A stretch of 64,000 bases of DNA, from NCBI RefSeq assembly GCF_900109745.1, contig NZ_FOAV01000002.1, forward strand, positions 597,729-661,728. Direction: 5' to 3'. Under the pieces are notes generated by a model. The model had not been told where the DNA came from. It was given only the letters and a program-made list of their open reading frames with translations, and ran no database searches. This document shows positions 33,192-44,058 of the stretch, piece by piece. Every line of letters starts with the position of its first letter. Position 1 is the first letter of the stretch. The DNA is from Roseateles sp. YR242. Lineage in GTDB: Bacteria > Pseudomonadota > Gammaproteobacteria > Burkholderiales > Burkholderiaceae_C. The position numbers were made by a program, and so were the translations under genes.

Positions 33192-34210
33192 ATGACGGCG
33201 AGATACAAGCAACTGCGGCCTGAAGACCGAGTGACGCTGGCAGCGCTGCACCAGAAGGGTTTCAGCCGGCGGCAGATCGCAGCGGTTTTGGGTCGCAGCC
33301 CGGCGACCGTGAGCATAGAGGTCAGGCGCAATTCCAGTGACGTGGGGCTATTCGTCGAGCGCCGCACAGCGTTTGAGCACTCAGCGGCGCGTTGCATCTC
33401 GGCCTGCTTCTCGGCTGGATCCTGGCAGGCCGCTGTGGCCGCTGGTGACGCACATGTTGGTGTGGTTGTGGTCGCCGCAGCAAATCGCGCGGACACTGCG
33501 CAGCATGTGGCCCGAGAACCCTGAATTGCATCTGTCTCACGAGACGATCTACAACGCGAATTTATGCGTACCCTAAAGGCGAGCTACGCAAGGCGCTCAT
33601 CGGCCTTGGGCCAGGGCAAGGGCACGCGCCGCCCTCGCTCTGCGGGCGAGGACCGCCGTGGCCAGATTCCGGAGATGGTCAGCATCCATGTGCCCCCCCT
33701 GAGGTGGCCGACCGGGTCATGCCTGGGCACTGGGAGGGAGACCTGATCAAGGGAGCCAACAACCGCTCTGCCGTGGGCGTGTTGGTCGAGCGCAGCACGC
33801 GCCTGGTGCTGTTGTCCAAGATGCCCGATGCGACAGCTGAATCCGCGCTCGCGGCCTTTACCGCCAAGCTCAACCAGATCGCTCAGCCGTTGCGCCAGAC
33901 GCTGACCCACGACCAGGGCGGGGAGATGGCTCGGCACCGCGAACTGGCCCGCGTCACCAACATCCGCGTGTACTTCTGCGACCCCCACAGTCCTTGGCAG
34001 CGAGGGTCCTGTGAAAACACCAACGGACTGCTGCGCCAAATGCTGCCCAAGGGCACCGACTTGTCTGTGCACGACCAAGATGCGCTCGATGCCATTGCTG
34101 ATTTGCTCAACAACCGGCCTCGTCAAACCTTGAACTGGCGCAGCCCCATTCAGGTCTTCGCAGAACTCCTGCGGGGTATCGGCGAATCGCATCAGGCTAC
34201 AGTCCACTGA
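33192..34210 (+). pseudogene. IS30-family transposase, multiply frameshifted
   Basis: The N-terminal helix-turn-helix (FSRRQIAAVLGRSPATVSIE) reads in one frame to about 33340. The middle (PQQIARTLRSMWPENPELHL) reads in a second frame to about 33560. Short pieces around KGELRKALIGLG and GQGKGTRRPRSAGEDRRGQI follow in further frames. The DDE integrase core (MPGHWEGDLIKGANNRSAVG, TLTHDQGGEMARH, YFCDPHSPWQRGSCENTNGL) is intact from 33704 on. At least four frame changes make it inactive; stepwise decay rather than a recent event. Confidence 0.85.
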
Positions 34211-34227
34211 TCAAGCAATAACTCGCG

Positions 34228-34255
34228 GGTGTTGCACTTCAGCCTTGAGACTGCC
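34228..34255 (-). repeat. IS30 right inverted repeat
   Basis: Reverse complement of the left repeat with a single mismatch. Confidence 0.85.
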
Positions 34256-34498
34256 CTGTACGGCATCCTTCATCAGGAGGTGGACAGCGAGAATCGTGCT
34301 GCGGTGGAGTCCTTCTATTTGCTAATCACCGAAGCTGTCGGGTTCCTCACGTTTGGAGCTGCCCTAGATCGATGGAGCATGCAGGTGGTCATCTGCTTGT
34401 GCGCGGGTTTCTTCGTACTTTCCGGTTTTTTCGCAAGCGGAAGAGTCAACAATCGTGGTAGCCAATCAAAATCCTTGGGCCACCCTGCAAGCGCTTGA
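34256..34498 (+). pseudogene. C-terminal fragment of an MFS transporter
   Basis: The frame out of the IS30 end reads ALYGILHQEVDSENRAAVES and FYLLITEAVGFLTFGAALDR, then a last membrane helix (MQVVICLCAGFFVLSGFFAS). These are the last two helices of a major-facilitator protein. The first ten helices are absent from the left flank of the IS, so sequence has been lost. Its end overlaps the next gene by 44 bases, suggesting an old operon. Confidence 0.65.
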
Positions 34499-34913
34499 GG
34501 CGCTTGTTCTTAAGCGTGGCGTCACGCTGGGTCGCATGTCCGAACGTGACCTGCTAATCACGTTGGCCTATGCCTCACTCTCAATTCCGCTCCTGGCAGA
34601 GCAATCCGAGACTTCTGCGAACCAAGCCTTGAAGGAGTGGCTCGGCGGAGGGGGCACCATGCTGAGAATTGACCATGTCGAGTTGCGGCGATCGCTTATA
34701 GACATGGGGTATTGGGTACGAGATGGCTTCGGCCGGGCCTATTCACGCCCTGTCCTGGCAGACGATCACCCAGCTAAGGCACATGTCGATGCGATGAGCT
34801 CCGCGGACGTGTCGAGCCTTTTGCGCGAAGTCCGCTCCAAGAGGGATGCCGAGCGGTTGCAGCGGCAGACCAAATTTCAGGATCAGATAACGGCGGCTTC
34901 CGAGCGAAAGTAG
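34455..34913 (+). CDS. DUF2087 domain protein
   Basis: A 152-residue cytoplasmic protein with the DUF2087 signature LRIDHVELRRSLIDMGYWVR followed by DGFGRAYSR (about 72-100). The N-terminal half resembles a winged helix. Homologues are often small regulators or modules of ArsR-type regulators. It starts at GTG 34455 inside the MFS fragment, so it was probably coupled to that transporter; with the IS in front its expression is doubtful. Confidence 0.7.
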   Translation: MVANQNPWATLQALEALVLKRGVTLGRMSERDLLITLAYASLSIPLLAEQSETSANQALKEWLGGGGTMLRIDHVELRRSLIDMGYWVRDGFGRAYSRPVLADDHPAKAHVDAMSSADVSSLLREVRSKRDAERLQRQTKFQDQITAASERK

Positions 34914-34932
34914 GCCCCACCCGTGAGGGGCC
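34913..34932 (+). terminator. Hairpin at the end of the DUF2087 gene
   Basis: GGCCCC, 8-base loop, GGGGCC, overlapping the stop codon. There is no T-run. It marks the boundary between the island and groESL. Confidence 0.35.
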
Positions 34933-35094
34933 CAAGCAGTTCATGACCCGATTGATCACCAAAACTGCGGCGGACTCTAGGATCCAACTGTCTGCTTGAC
35001 AGGGGAGCTTACGAGGCCCCCCCGCAGCCCGCCGGGTCGAAAGTTTCAACTTAGACGTCGAACTTCCCAAGTGAGCCGAATGTCGACACCCCCC

Positions 35095-35122
35095 TTGAAA
35101 CGTCACATCCCGTCCCTATAAT
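35095..35122 (+). promoter_or_regulatory. groESL promoter
   Basis: TTGAAA, 16 bases, TATAAT: a strong sigma-70 promoter. The CCCCTTGAAA context also resembles a sigma-32 -35 element. Confidence 0.8.
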
Positions 35123-35130
35123 CCTTCCTG

Positions 35131-35157
35131 CTAGCACTCACCCCAACCGAGTGCTAA
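35131..35157 (+). promoter_or_regulatory. CIRCE operator (HrcA binding site)
   Basis: CTAGCACTC-N9-GAGTGCTAA, one base off the consensus TTAGCACTC-N9-GAGTGCTAA. It sits just after the -10 element, so HrcA represses groESL here. Confidence 0.95.
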
Positions 35158-35230
35158 CAGCATTCTTGTGACGGGCGGCGTCCATCGGAGCCGGCCCTGC
35201 CATCAAGTCCGACAAAGTCAAGGAGATCAG

Positions 35231-35521
35231 ATGAAACTGCGTCCTCTGCACGATCGCGTGATCGTCAAGCGCCTCGAGAACGAAACCAAGACGGCCTCCG
35301 GCATCGTCATCCCCGACAACGCCGCCGAAAAGCCCGACCAGGGCGAGGTGCTGGCCATCGGTCCGGGCAAGCGCAATGACAAGGGCGAGTTCGTGGCCCT
35401 GAACGTGGCCGTGGGCGACCGCGTCCTGTTTGGCAAGTACAGCGGCCAGGCCGTCAAGGTCGATGGCGAAGAACTGCTGGTCATGCGCGAAGAAGACCTC
35501 TTCGCCGTTATCGCCAAGTAA
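35231..35521 (+). CDS. groES: Co-chaperonin GroES
   Basis: A 96-residue GroES of normal length, with [16 protein letters not shown] at the start, a mobile loop around [20 protein letters not shown] and [14 protein letters not shown] lies 7 bases before the ATG. It is the heptameric lid of GroEL, in an operon under the CIRCE site. Confidence 0.98.
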   Translation: MKLRPLHDRVIVKRLENETKTASGIVIPDNAAEKPDQGEVLAIGPGKRNDKGEFVALNVAVGDRVLFGKYSGQAVKVDGEELLVMREEDLFAVIAK

Positions 35522-35676
35522 AGCTACTGCGCGAGCCGGTGGCGTCGTTGGGCGGAGCTCGGAATCCTCAAGACCTTCAGGTCGCTCCGGTTCCTGCGCT
35601 CCGTACGCCTGGCCACTGACTCGCTCGCTACGCTTTCTTCGTCGATCACCAAGCGTTATCGATTCGATGGGCGTAG

Positions 35677-37347
<1,671 letters not shown>

Positions 37348-37390
37348 TGTCCCGCCTGGGCAGGGGCTCGCCCCTGCTCTCGCTCAAAAA

Positions 37391-37415
37391 GGGTCGCTCC
37401 GGCGACCCTTTTTTT
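37391..37415 (+). terminator. Intrinsic terminator of groESL
   Basis: GGGTCGC-TCCG-GCGACCC stem followed by seven T. Confidence 0.92.
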
Positions 37416-37579
37416 CTTGTGTCGTCACGCCGGTCTCCCCCAGGCACGCGGCCCCGGCTGTTGCAGGTTGTTGCAACCGCACCACCGTGGCCACCTTCGG
37501 GTTGATGCTCCCGCTTCGCCTGGGGGTCGCCTCCCGTTTGGGGGAGGCTCCATAATGGCGGGGCACTTACGTTTTCAAG

Positions 37580-39598
37580 ATGGTTCAAGCGCCCTCGCTG
37601 CAATCCCTGGTCGTCGAGACCCTGGCCCACGTTCCGTCCCTGGCACACGCCGTCTACGGCGGCATCCAGGACGAACTCAAGAGCCGCCTGGAGCACCACC
37701 AGCTCATGGCTGGGTGGGCCAAGCGGCGGGCGCATTTCTCGGCAGACTTCGAGGCCTCGCTCTCCCGTCTGCTGCACATGGCCGCCGAAGGCAAGGACCC
37801 GCTCGCTCGGGACCGCCAACTGCGCAGCGACCTCAGCCTGGTGGATGAAAACCAGGCGTTGAAAGACGTAGCCATCGCCCACGTGATCAACGCCGTCGAG
37901 GAAACCACCCGCGCCGAGCTGCATCAGTTGGGCAATTTCTTCGGTGCGCTGCGTGGCATTGCCCGTCCGCTGAAGAGCGACAACCCCTTGCGTGCCGCTG
38001 TCTTCGCCCATGCCCTGGCCCGCGCGATCGAGGGTGTGGACCTGGACGCCGACGGCCGTTACAAGCTCATGCGCATCGCCTCGGTGCCGCTGGCGCGCCA
38101 CCTGCAGCCGCTGTACACGCTGCTGTGCCGCGAGCTGCGGCAGGCCCAGCTCAGCGGCATGCTGCAGAGCCACGGCGCAGCGGTGCAGGAATCCGACTTG
38201 CGCATGCGCCAGTTCAAGGCGCTCAACCTGCCACAGGCCCCCAACACGACACTGGACGAAGTGGCCCTGCTGCTGGACGCCATCACGCGGCCAGCCGGGC
38301 TGGACACACTGGCCAAGGGTATGAGCACCGCCGCCAGCCCGCGCCTCGGCCCCGGCTCTCCCGGTAGCGCCAAGGGCGGCGACCTGCTCTCCCGCCTGTA
38401 CGACCAGATCCTGGCAGACACCAGCCTGCAACCGCAGTTGAAGGTGTTGATGGGCCGGCTGCAGGTGGCCATCGTCCGGCTCTCCCGCAACGACATCACG
38501 CTGCTCAAGCGCCAGGACCACCCCACCTGGCTCCTGCTGAACCGCATCGCCGCCCACGGCGCCGGTTTCAACGCTGCGGATGACGCCGGCCTGAAGGAAT
38601 TCCTGCAGGTGGTGGACCAGGCGATCCAGCCCCTGATTGCCGCCGAACAACCCGCCGCCAGCCAGTTCCAGCAAGCCTTGGCCCAGGTGGAACAGCACAT
38701 CCGCGAGCAGGCCGAACAACGCGGCCAGCGCAGTGCGGTGGCGCTGGAACGCATGGACCGGGAACAGCAGCGGCAGGACTGGCAGCGTGTGCTGCGCGAG
38801 CAGTTGCAGCACCAGTTGGACGACGCTGGCGCAGGCAAGCTGATGCGCCGCTTCCTGTTGGGCCCATGGGTGGAAGTGATCGCCCAGGCCATGGTGCAGT
38901 TCGGGCGTGAATCCGAACAGGCCGTGACCTATGTGGATCTGGTGGACGGCCTGCTGCACAGCGTGCAGCCGCATGCGGACGAGCCTGCGCGGCAGGTTCT
39001 GCGCGGGCGCCTGCCGGTGATGGTCCAGGCCCTGGAGCGCGGCATGGACAGCATCGCCCTGCCCCCGCTGCAACGCCAGGCCTTCATGAACGAGCTGATG
39101 CGCCAGCACGGCCGTGTGCTGCGCGGCCTGCCGGCCGACGAGACCGCCACCGTGGAAGGCGCCGGCCGCCGCCCGGCCCTGACGCCGGAAGAAGTGCTGC
39201 AGCAATTGCTGGCCGAACGCGAATCCCAACTGCCGTCGCGCTGGGCGCACGAGCGTGTGGACCGCGGCCAGTTGCCCACCGTGCCCATTGGCCTGTTCGC
39301 CGAGGAGCGCTCGCCAGACGCGCGCGTGGCCCTGCAGGATTGGATCAACGGCATGGAGATCGGCAACTGGTACCACCTGTTCGTGCAGAGCGAGTGGGTG
39401 ACCGCCCAGATCACCTGGATCAGCGAGAGCCGCCAGCTCTTCCTGTTCATCAGCCAGTTGCCGGATGACCGGCATTCCCTCACCCGTGGCGCGCTGGAAC
39501 AACTGGTGGTCAACGGCTTGATCACGCTCCTGGAACCCGAACCGTTGCTGCAACGTGCCATCGGCACCCTGATGCAAGACCTGGAACAACAGCGCTGA
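37580..39598 (+). CDS. DUF1631 family protein
   Basis: A 672-residue, mostly helical cytoplasmic protein found across beta- and gammaproteobacteria. Recognisable stretches are FEASLSRLLHMAAEGKDPLA and RLYDQILADTSLQPQLKVLM with GRLQVAIVRLSRND. At the C-terminus is a PilZ-like segment (NWYHLFVQSEWVTAQITWIS followed by FLFISQ). No enzymatic motif is evident. It ends 5 bases before the patatin gene, so the two form an operon. Function unknown; the PilZ-like tail hints at c-di-GMP binding. Confidence 0.8.
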   Translation: MVQAPSLQSLVVETLAHVPSLAHAVYGGIQDELKSRLEHHQLMAGWAKRRAHFSADFEASLSRLLHMAAEGKDPLARDRQLRSDLSLVDENQALKDVAIAHVINAVEETTRAELHQLGNFFGALRGIARPLKSDNPLRAAVFAHALARAIEGVDLDADGRYKLMRIASVPLARHLQPLYTLLCRELRQAQLSGMLQSHGAAVQESDLRMRQFKALNLPQAPNTTLDEVALLLDAITRPAGLDTLAKGMSTAASPRLGPGSPGSAKGGDLLSRLYDQILADTSLQPQLKVLMGRLQVAIVRLSRNDITLLKRQDHPTWLLLNRIAAHGAGFNAADDAGLKEFLQVVDQAIQPLIAAEQPAASQFQQALAQVEQHIREQAEQRGQRSAVALERMDREQQRQDWQRVLREQLQHQLDDAGAGKLMRRFLLGPWVEVIAQAMVQFGRESEQAVTYVDLVDGLLHSVQPHADEPARQVLRGRLPVMVQALERGMDSIALPPLQRQAFMNELMRQHGRVLRGLPADETATVEGAGRRPALTPEEVLQQLLAERESQLPSRWAHERVDRGQLPTVPIGLFAEERSPDARVALQDWINGMEIGNWYHLFVQSEWVTAQITWISESRQLFLFISQLPDDRHSLTRGALEQLVVNGLITLLEPEPLLQRAIGTLMQDLEQQR

Positions 39599-39603
39599 GC
39601 CCG

Positions 39604-41919
39604 ATGTCCTTGCTGCCCCGCCTCCCGCTCCTGCGGGTCGGCGCCCTGGTGATGGTGGCCTGGCTGTATGCGGCACCCGCTGGTGCCGATCCGGTTGAAT
39701 CTCCCACCAGCGCGTTCACCCCGACCAGTCCCCCCCCCAACATCACCCCCCGCCCTCGCCTGGGCCTGGTGCTCTCCGGCGGCGGCGCACGCGGCCTGGC
39801 CCACGTGGGTGTGCTGAAGGTGCTGGAGCGCGAGCACATCCCGGTGGACGTGATCACCGGCACCTCGATGGGCGCCATCATCGGCGGCCTGTATGCCAGC
39901 GGCATGTCTGCCCAGGACCTGGACCGGGAGCTCAAGCGCATCGCCTGGGACCGTCTGTTTGCCAGCCGCGTGGACCGGCAGGATCTCTCCCAGCGCCGCA
40001 AGGAGGAGGACTTCGAGTTCTCGGCCACCATCGAATTCGGTCTGCGCGACGGCGAGGTGCGTGTGCCCACCGGCACGCTCTCCAGCCGAGGCCTGGAGGC
40101 GCTGCTGCGCCGCCTGACCCTGCCGGTGCGGGACGTGCGGGACTTTGACCGCCTGCCCACACCGTTTCGCGCCGTGTCCACCGACATGGAAAACGGCGCC
40201 GAACGCGTGCTGTCCCAAGGGGATCTGGCCCTGGCGCTGCGCTCCAGCATGAGCGTGCCCGGCGTGTTCGCGCCGGTGGAATGGGAAGACCGCATCCTGG
40301 GGGACGGTGGGCTGGTCAACAACCTGCCGGTGGACGTGGCCCGCGAGATGGGCGCGCAGCGCCTGATCGCCATCAACGTCGGCACGCCGGTGGCTGGTCG
40401 CGCGTCCCTGAACTCGCTGCTGGGCCTGACCTCGCAGATGATCACCATCCTGACCGAGCAGAACGTGCAGCGCTCGCTGGCCTCGATGGCCGCCGGTGAG
40501 GACCTGCTGATCACACCCCGCCTGGGCAAGCTCACCTCCGCCGATTTCGACAAGGCGCCCGAATTCATCCGCCTCGGGGAAGAAGCTGCCGAAGCCATGC
40601 TGCCGCAGTTGCGCGCCTACGCGGTGGATCCCGACCTCTACGCCCAGTGGCAAATGGCCCGCATGGGCTTGAAGCCTCCCGCACCGCTGCTGGCCGCGAT
40701 CAAGATGGAAGGCAGCGACCTGACCAACCCGGAACGCTTCCGCAGCCAGCTCGAATCCAAGGCCGGTGTGCCCTTCGACAACGACACGGCGGAACGGGAT
40801 ATGCGCTTCCTCTCCTCCAGCGGCGACTACGAGCGGGTGGACTATCACGTCGAGCAGCGCGCCGAGGGCGAGACGCTGGTCTTCAACATGGAAGACAAGC
40901 CCTGGGGGCCGAACTACTTCCGTGTCGGCATGGATCTCTCCACCGACTCCAGCGGGGACAGCTTCTTCAACCTGCGCCTCAGCCACAACCGCCACTGGCT
41001 GACCGACAAAGGCACCGAATGGCGCAACCAGCTCACCATCGGCGAGACACCCCGCCTCTATACCGAGCTCTACCATCCGCTGGGCCTGAAGCTGGGTGTG
41101 GCGGACGACTGGTTTGTCTCCGGCTGGGCCGAGGCCAATCAGCGCAAGCAGATCGTCTATGACGACAACGATCCGGACAACGCCAGCCTGGGCCAGGCCC
41201 GCCTGGTGCGGCGCGATGGCAGTGTCGGCCTGGACCTGGGCCAGCCCTGGGGCCGCTGGGGCGAGGTGCGGCTGGGTGTGGTCAGCGAGATCCGCTTCGC
41301 CCGCCCGGACCTGATCACCGTGGTAACGCCCGAGAGCGGCAAGCTGCGCTGGACCAGCCACGAGACCGGCCTGCGGCTCAAGACTGTGGTGGACCAGCTG
41401 GACTACGCCAATTTCCCGCAGCACGGTTACCGCTTCACCGCCGAAGCCGAGGCCGGCCACCAGGACAACAAGAACCTGAACAGCGGCCGCTTCGTCCGCG
41501 TGAGCGCCGATGGCACGCTGGCCCGCAGCTTTGGCGGCCACACCTTGGCCTTCTACATGCGCGGCGTGGCGGTGCAGCAGCCGGATGACTCCGGGCTGGG
41601 CGGCTACACGCTGGGCGGCTTCCATCAGCTGTCGGGTTACCAACCCAACCAGCTCAGCGGCAACGCGCTGCTGTTCACCCGGGCCACCTACTACCGGCGG
41701 CTCAACGACTCGCCGTTCCTGTCGCGCGGGTTCTTTGTGGGTGGCACGCTGGAAGCCGGCAACACCTGGACCAGCCGCCGCGACATCAACCCCAAGGACC
41801 TGCGCTACGCGAGCAGCGTCTTCCTGGGGTCGGACACCGGCCTGGGTCCCCTGTATGTGGGGCTGGGATATTCGCCCAAGGGCGGCACCGCGCTGTACGT
41901 GTTCATCGGCCGGCCCTGA
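39604..41919 (+). CDS. Patatin-like phospholipase with outer-membrane barrel (PlpD/type Vd-like)
   Basis: 771 residues. Signal peptide to about residue 28, a Pro-rich spacer, then a patatin domain with the oxyanion loop GGGARG (59-64), nucleophile Ser88 in GTSMG, and the catalytic Asp in DGG (234-236). After about residue 355 comes a POTRA-like segment and a C-terminal 16-strand BamA-type barrel with GYRFTAEAEAG and the closing GGTALYVFIGRP. Pseudomonas PlpD of the same layout releases its lipase domain. Both catalytic residues are present, so it should be active on phospholipids. Confidence 0.88.
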   Translation: MSLLPRLPLLRVGALVMVAWLYAAPAGADPVESPTSAFTPTSPPPNITPRPRLGLVLSGGGARGLAHVGVLKVLEREHIPVDVITGTSMGAIIGGLYASGMSAQDLDRELKRIAWDRLFASRVDRQDLSQRRKEEDFEFSATIEFGLRDGEVRVPTGTLSSRGLEALLRRLTLPVRDVRDFDRLPTPFRAVSTDMENGAERVLSQGDLALALRSSMSVPGVFAPVEWEDRILGDGGLVNNLPVDVAREMGAQRLIAINVGTPVAGRASLNSLLGLTSQMITILTEQNVQRSLASMAAGEDLLITPRLGKLTSADFDKAPEFIRLGEEAAEAMLPQLRAYAVDPDLYAQWQMARMGLKPPAPLLAAIKMEGSDLTNPERFRSQLESKAGVPFDNDTAERDMRFLSSSGDYERVDYHVEQRAEGETLVFNMEDKPWGPNYFRVGMDLSTDSSGDSFFNLRLSHNRHWLTDKGTEWRNQLTIGETPRLYTELYHPLGLKLGVADDWFVSGWAEANQRKQIVYDDNDPDNASLGQARLVRRDGSVGLDLGQPWGRWGEVRLGVVSEIRFARPDLITVVTPESGKLRWTSHETGLRLKTVVDQLDYANFPQHGYRFTAEAEAGHQDNKNLNSGRFVRVSADGTLARSFGGHTLAFYMRGVAVQQPDDSGLGGYTLGGFHQLSGYQPNQLSGNALLFTRATYYRRLNDSPFLSRGFFVGGTLEAGNTWTSRRDINPKDLRYASSVFLGSDTGLGPLYVGLGYSPKGGTALYVFIGRP

Positions 41920-41923
41920 GCAT

Positions 41924-41952
41924 AAAAAAACCGGCTCAGGGGAGGCGGTTTC
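41924..41952 (-). terminator. Intrinsic terminator of engB
   Basis: On the minus strand AAACCG and CGGTTT pair and are followed by a further T-run, 20 bases after the engB stop. It also lies just after the patatin stop. Confidence 0.6.
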
Positions 41953-41970
41953 TGGGGCCGAGGCGCGGGG

Positions 41971-43191
41971 TCAGTCTTCGGAGGAGACCTCGTCGTCGCC
42001 GTCGTCCTCGGCCACGTCATCACCGTCTTCGTCGCTCAGCACCCGGGGCTCGCGATGGGCCCAGTCGTAGATCTGCTCGGCCACATCGTCCAGGCCCTGC
42101 TTGTTGAGTGCGGAGAACAGGGTGATGGCAATGTCGGAGTCGTGCGTGGCCAGCACCGCCAGCTCCTTCTCCACCTTCGCCAGCACGGCGGCGCCTTCCT
42201 TGCGGTTGAGCTTGTCAGCCTTGGTCAGCAGCACCAACAGGCTGACCTCGCCCGCAGTGACGCGGTCAGAGACAAACTCCAGCAGTTGGCGGTCCAGGTC
42301 GGTCAGGCCGAGGCGGGAGTCCACCATCAGCACCACGCCGGAGAGGCTTTCGCGCTGGCCGAGGTAGTCGGCCATCACCCGCTGCCAGCGCAGCTTGGCT
42401 TCGCGCGCCACCGCTGCGTAACCGTAACCGGGCAGGTCGGCGAACAGGGCGTCGGGCTCGTCCTTGGGGCCCAGCAGGAACAGGTTGATGTGCTGCGTGC
42501 GGCCCGGGGTCTTGGAGGCAAAGGCCAGGCGCTTCTGCTGCGCCAGCGTATTGATGGCGGTGGACTTGCCCGCATTGGAGCGGCCCACAAAGGCAATCTC
42601 CGGCAGCGTGCGGGCCGGCAAACCCTGGCCCTCGTCCTCACCCGCCTCCACGCCGTCCTGACGGGGATCCTGGTCGTCGTCGTATTCGTCGCCCAGGTCT
42701 TCGTCAGCGGCTTCCTGTTCCGCGCCCGGCAGCACGCCGTTCTGCGGCAGGTGGTGCAATTGGCTGGCCGTGGTCAGGAAGCGGGCCGTATGCGTCCACG
42801 CCATGGCACGCTTGGCGGGTGAGACCTCGACAGGCGCCACCACCACCGGCTGACTACCCGGAGCGTTGCGCTTGGGTTTGACGGGCTTCGCGGCCTTGCC
42901 GGCCTTGCCAGACTTGCCGGACTTCGCTGCCGACTTGCCACCCGCTTTAGCTGCGGATTTGCCCGCGGACTTGCCCACGGATTTGCCGGCGCTGTTGCCT
43001 GCAGCCTTGCCCCCCTTGGTGCCAGGCGTGGCGGGGGCACCGGGCGTGGCGCTGGAGGCGCCCGCCGTGGTCGCACCCGAGGGCGACCGCTGTGCCTCGA
43101 CCTGGGCGGCCGGGGTGGATTTCGCGGGCGCTGTGCGCCCTGCGGGTTTCCCTGGGGTCGCCGAAGCGGGTTTCTTGTTGGAATCGGTCAT
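41971..43191 (-). CDS. engB: EngB/YihA ribosome-assembly GTPase with histone H1-like extension
   Basis: 406 residues, about twice the usual length. The GTPase domain (about 195-385) has G1 GRSNAGKST, G2 KTPGRT, G3 DLPGYGYA and G4 LTKADK, all complete. In front is a ~100-residue Lys/Ala/Gly/Ser tract with repeated GKSAGKSAAK units, then an acidic insert (EQEAADEDLGDEYDDDQD). The C-terminus ends in an Asp/Glu-rich tail. EngB is needed for 50S subunit assembly. The basic tract resembles bacterial histone H1-like proteins and may bind rRNA or DNA. The start at 43191 excludes 19 upstream codons that lack a ribosome-binding site. Confidence 0.88.
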   Translation of the reverse strand: MTDSNKKPASATPGKPAGRTAPAKSTPAAQVEAQRSPSGATTAGASSATPGAPATPGTKGGKAAGNSAGKSVGKSAGKSAAKAGGKSAAKSGKSGKAGKAAKPVKPKRNAPGSQPVVVAPVEVSPAKRAMAWTHTARFLTTASQLHHLPQNGVLPGAEQEAADEDLGDEYDDDQDPRQDGVEAGEDEGQGLPARTLPEIAFVGRSNAGKSTAINTLAQQKRLAFASKTPGRTQHINLFLLGPKDEPDALFADLPGYGYAAVAREAKLRWQRVMADYLGQRESLSGVVLMVDSRLGLTDLDRQLLEFVSDRVTAGEVSLLVLLTKADKLNRKEGAAVLAKVEKELAVLATHDSDIAITLFSALNKQGLDDVAEQIYDWAHREPRVLSDEDGDDVAEDDGDDEVSSED

Positions 43192-43260
43192 CGCGCTTCG
43201 GGTGTCAAAGAGGCGCCATTGTAAGATTTCTCGGTTGCGCTCATCCAACCTACAACATTC

Positions 43261-43881
43261 ATGAAGACAGCCTCTATCTTGTTATCGAGTCTGGTCCTGT
43301 TGTCCGGCGCTGCGCTGGCTGCGGAAACCACCCCTGCGGCCAAGCCCGATCTCACCAAAGGTCAAGCCATCTCCACCCAGGTCTGTGCCGCTTGCCACAC
43401 GGCCGATGGCACGCGGGGCACGCCCGCCAATCCCATCCTGCAAGGCCAGCATGCGGATTACCTGAGCAAACAACTGCACGAGTTCAAATCTGGCAAGCGG
43501 CCCAATCCGATCATGGCCGGCATGGCCGCCACCTTGTCCGATGACGACATCCGCAACGTCGCGGCCTTCTACGCCGGCAAGCAGGCCAAGGCCGGGTTCG
43601 CCAAAGACAAGACGCTGGTCTCGCTGGGCGAGAAGATCTATCGCGGCGGCATCGCGGACAAACAGGTTCCGGCCTGCGCGGGCTGTCACAGCCCCAACGG
43701 TGCCGGCATCCCGGCCCAGTACCCACGCCTGGGCGGCCAGCACAGTGACTACACCGAGCTGCAACTGACCTCCTTCCGCGCCGGCACCCGCCCCAACAAC
43801 GCGCCGATGGCCACCATCGCCGCCAAGTTGAGCGACCGGGAAATCAAGGCCGTGGCCGACTACATTGCCGGCCTGCGCTGA
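43261..43881 (+). CDS. Periplasmic dihaem cytochrome c4
   Basis: 206 residues with signal peptide (cleavage near ALA-AE), and two haem sites, CAACH and CAGCH, in two similar halves of about 85 residues. Each half has a later methionine ligand (NPIMAGMAA and NAPMATIAA). Cytochrome c4 carries electrons to terminal oxidases. It is followed by the ResB/CcsB haem-attachment genes, which would mature it. Confidence 0.93.
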   Translation: MKTASILLSSLVLLSGAALAAETTPAAKPDLTKGQAISTQVCAACHTADGTRGTPANPILQGQHADYLSKQLHEFKSGKRPNPIMAGMAATLSDDDIRNVAAFYAGKQAKAGFAKDKTLVSLGEKIYRGGIADKQVPACAGCHSPNGAGIPAQYPRLGGQHSDYTELQLTSFRAGTRPNNAPMATIAAKLSDREIKAVADYIAGLR

Positions 43882-44058
43882 CGCCCCGGCGCCAGCCCGG
43901 GGGCGCCAGGCCGCCGCCCGGCTGCGTCCAGGCCCGTGCCGCCCAGCGCACGGGTTGACCCAGGCGCACCGGTTTTCGCACCGGTGCCTGTCATTCAGCC
44001 GGTGCTCGCACCGGCTTGTTACATGGGCCGCCGGCAGACGTCACGGATGCCCGCGACA

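Larger units (their letters stand above)
33141..34255 (+). mobile_element. Degenerate IS30-family element
   Basis: Bounded by 28-base inverted repeats with one mismatch (33141-33168 and 34228-34255). It encloses one broken transposase and nothing else. The flanks show no matching target duplication: the left side is the F-box gene, the right side is the middle of an MFS gene. Confidence 0.85.

Noticed and set aside
33141..34255. Active IS30 element
   Set aside because: Inverted repeats are good but the transposase has at least four frame disruptions.
38929..41643. 904-codon open frame on the minus strand
   Set aside because: Antisense shadow of the DUF1631 and patatin genes, which both have clear family motifs.
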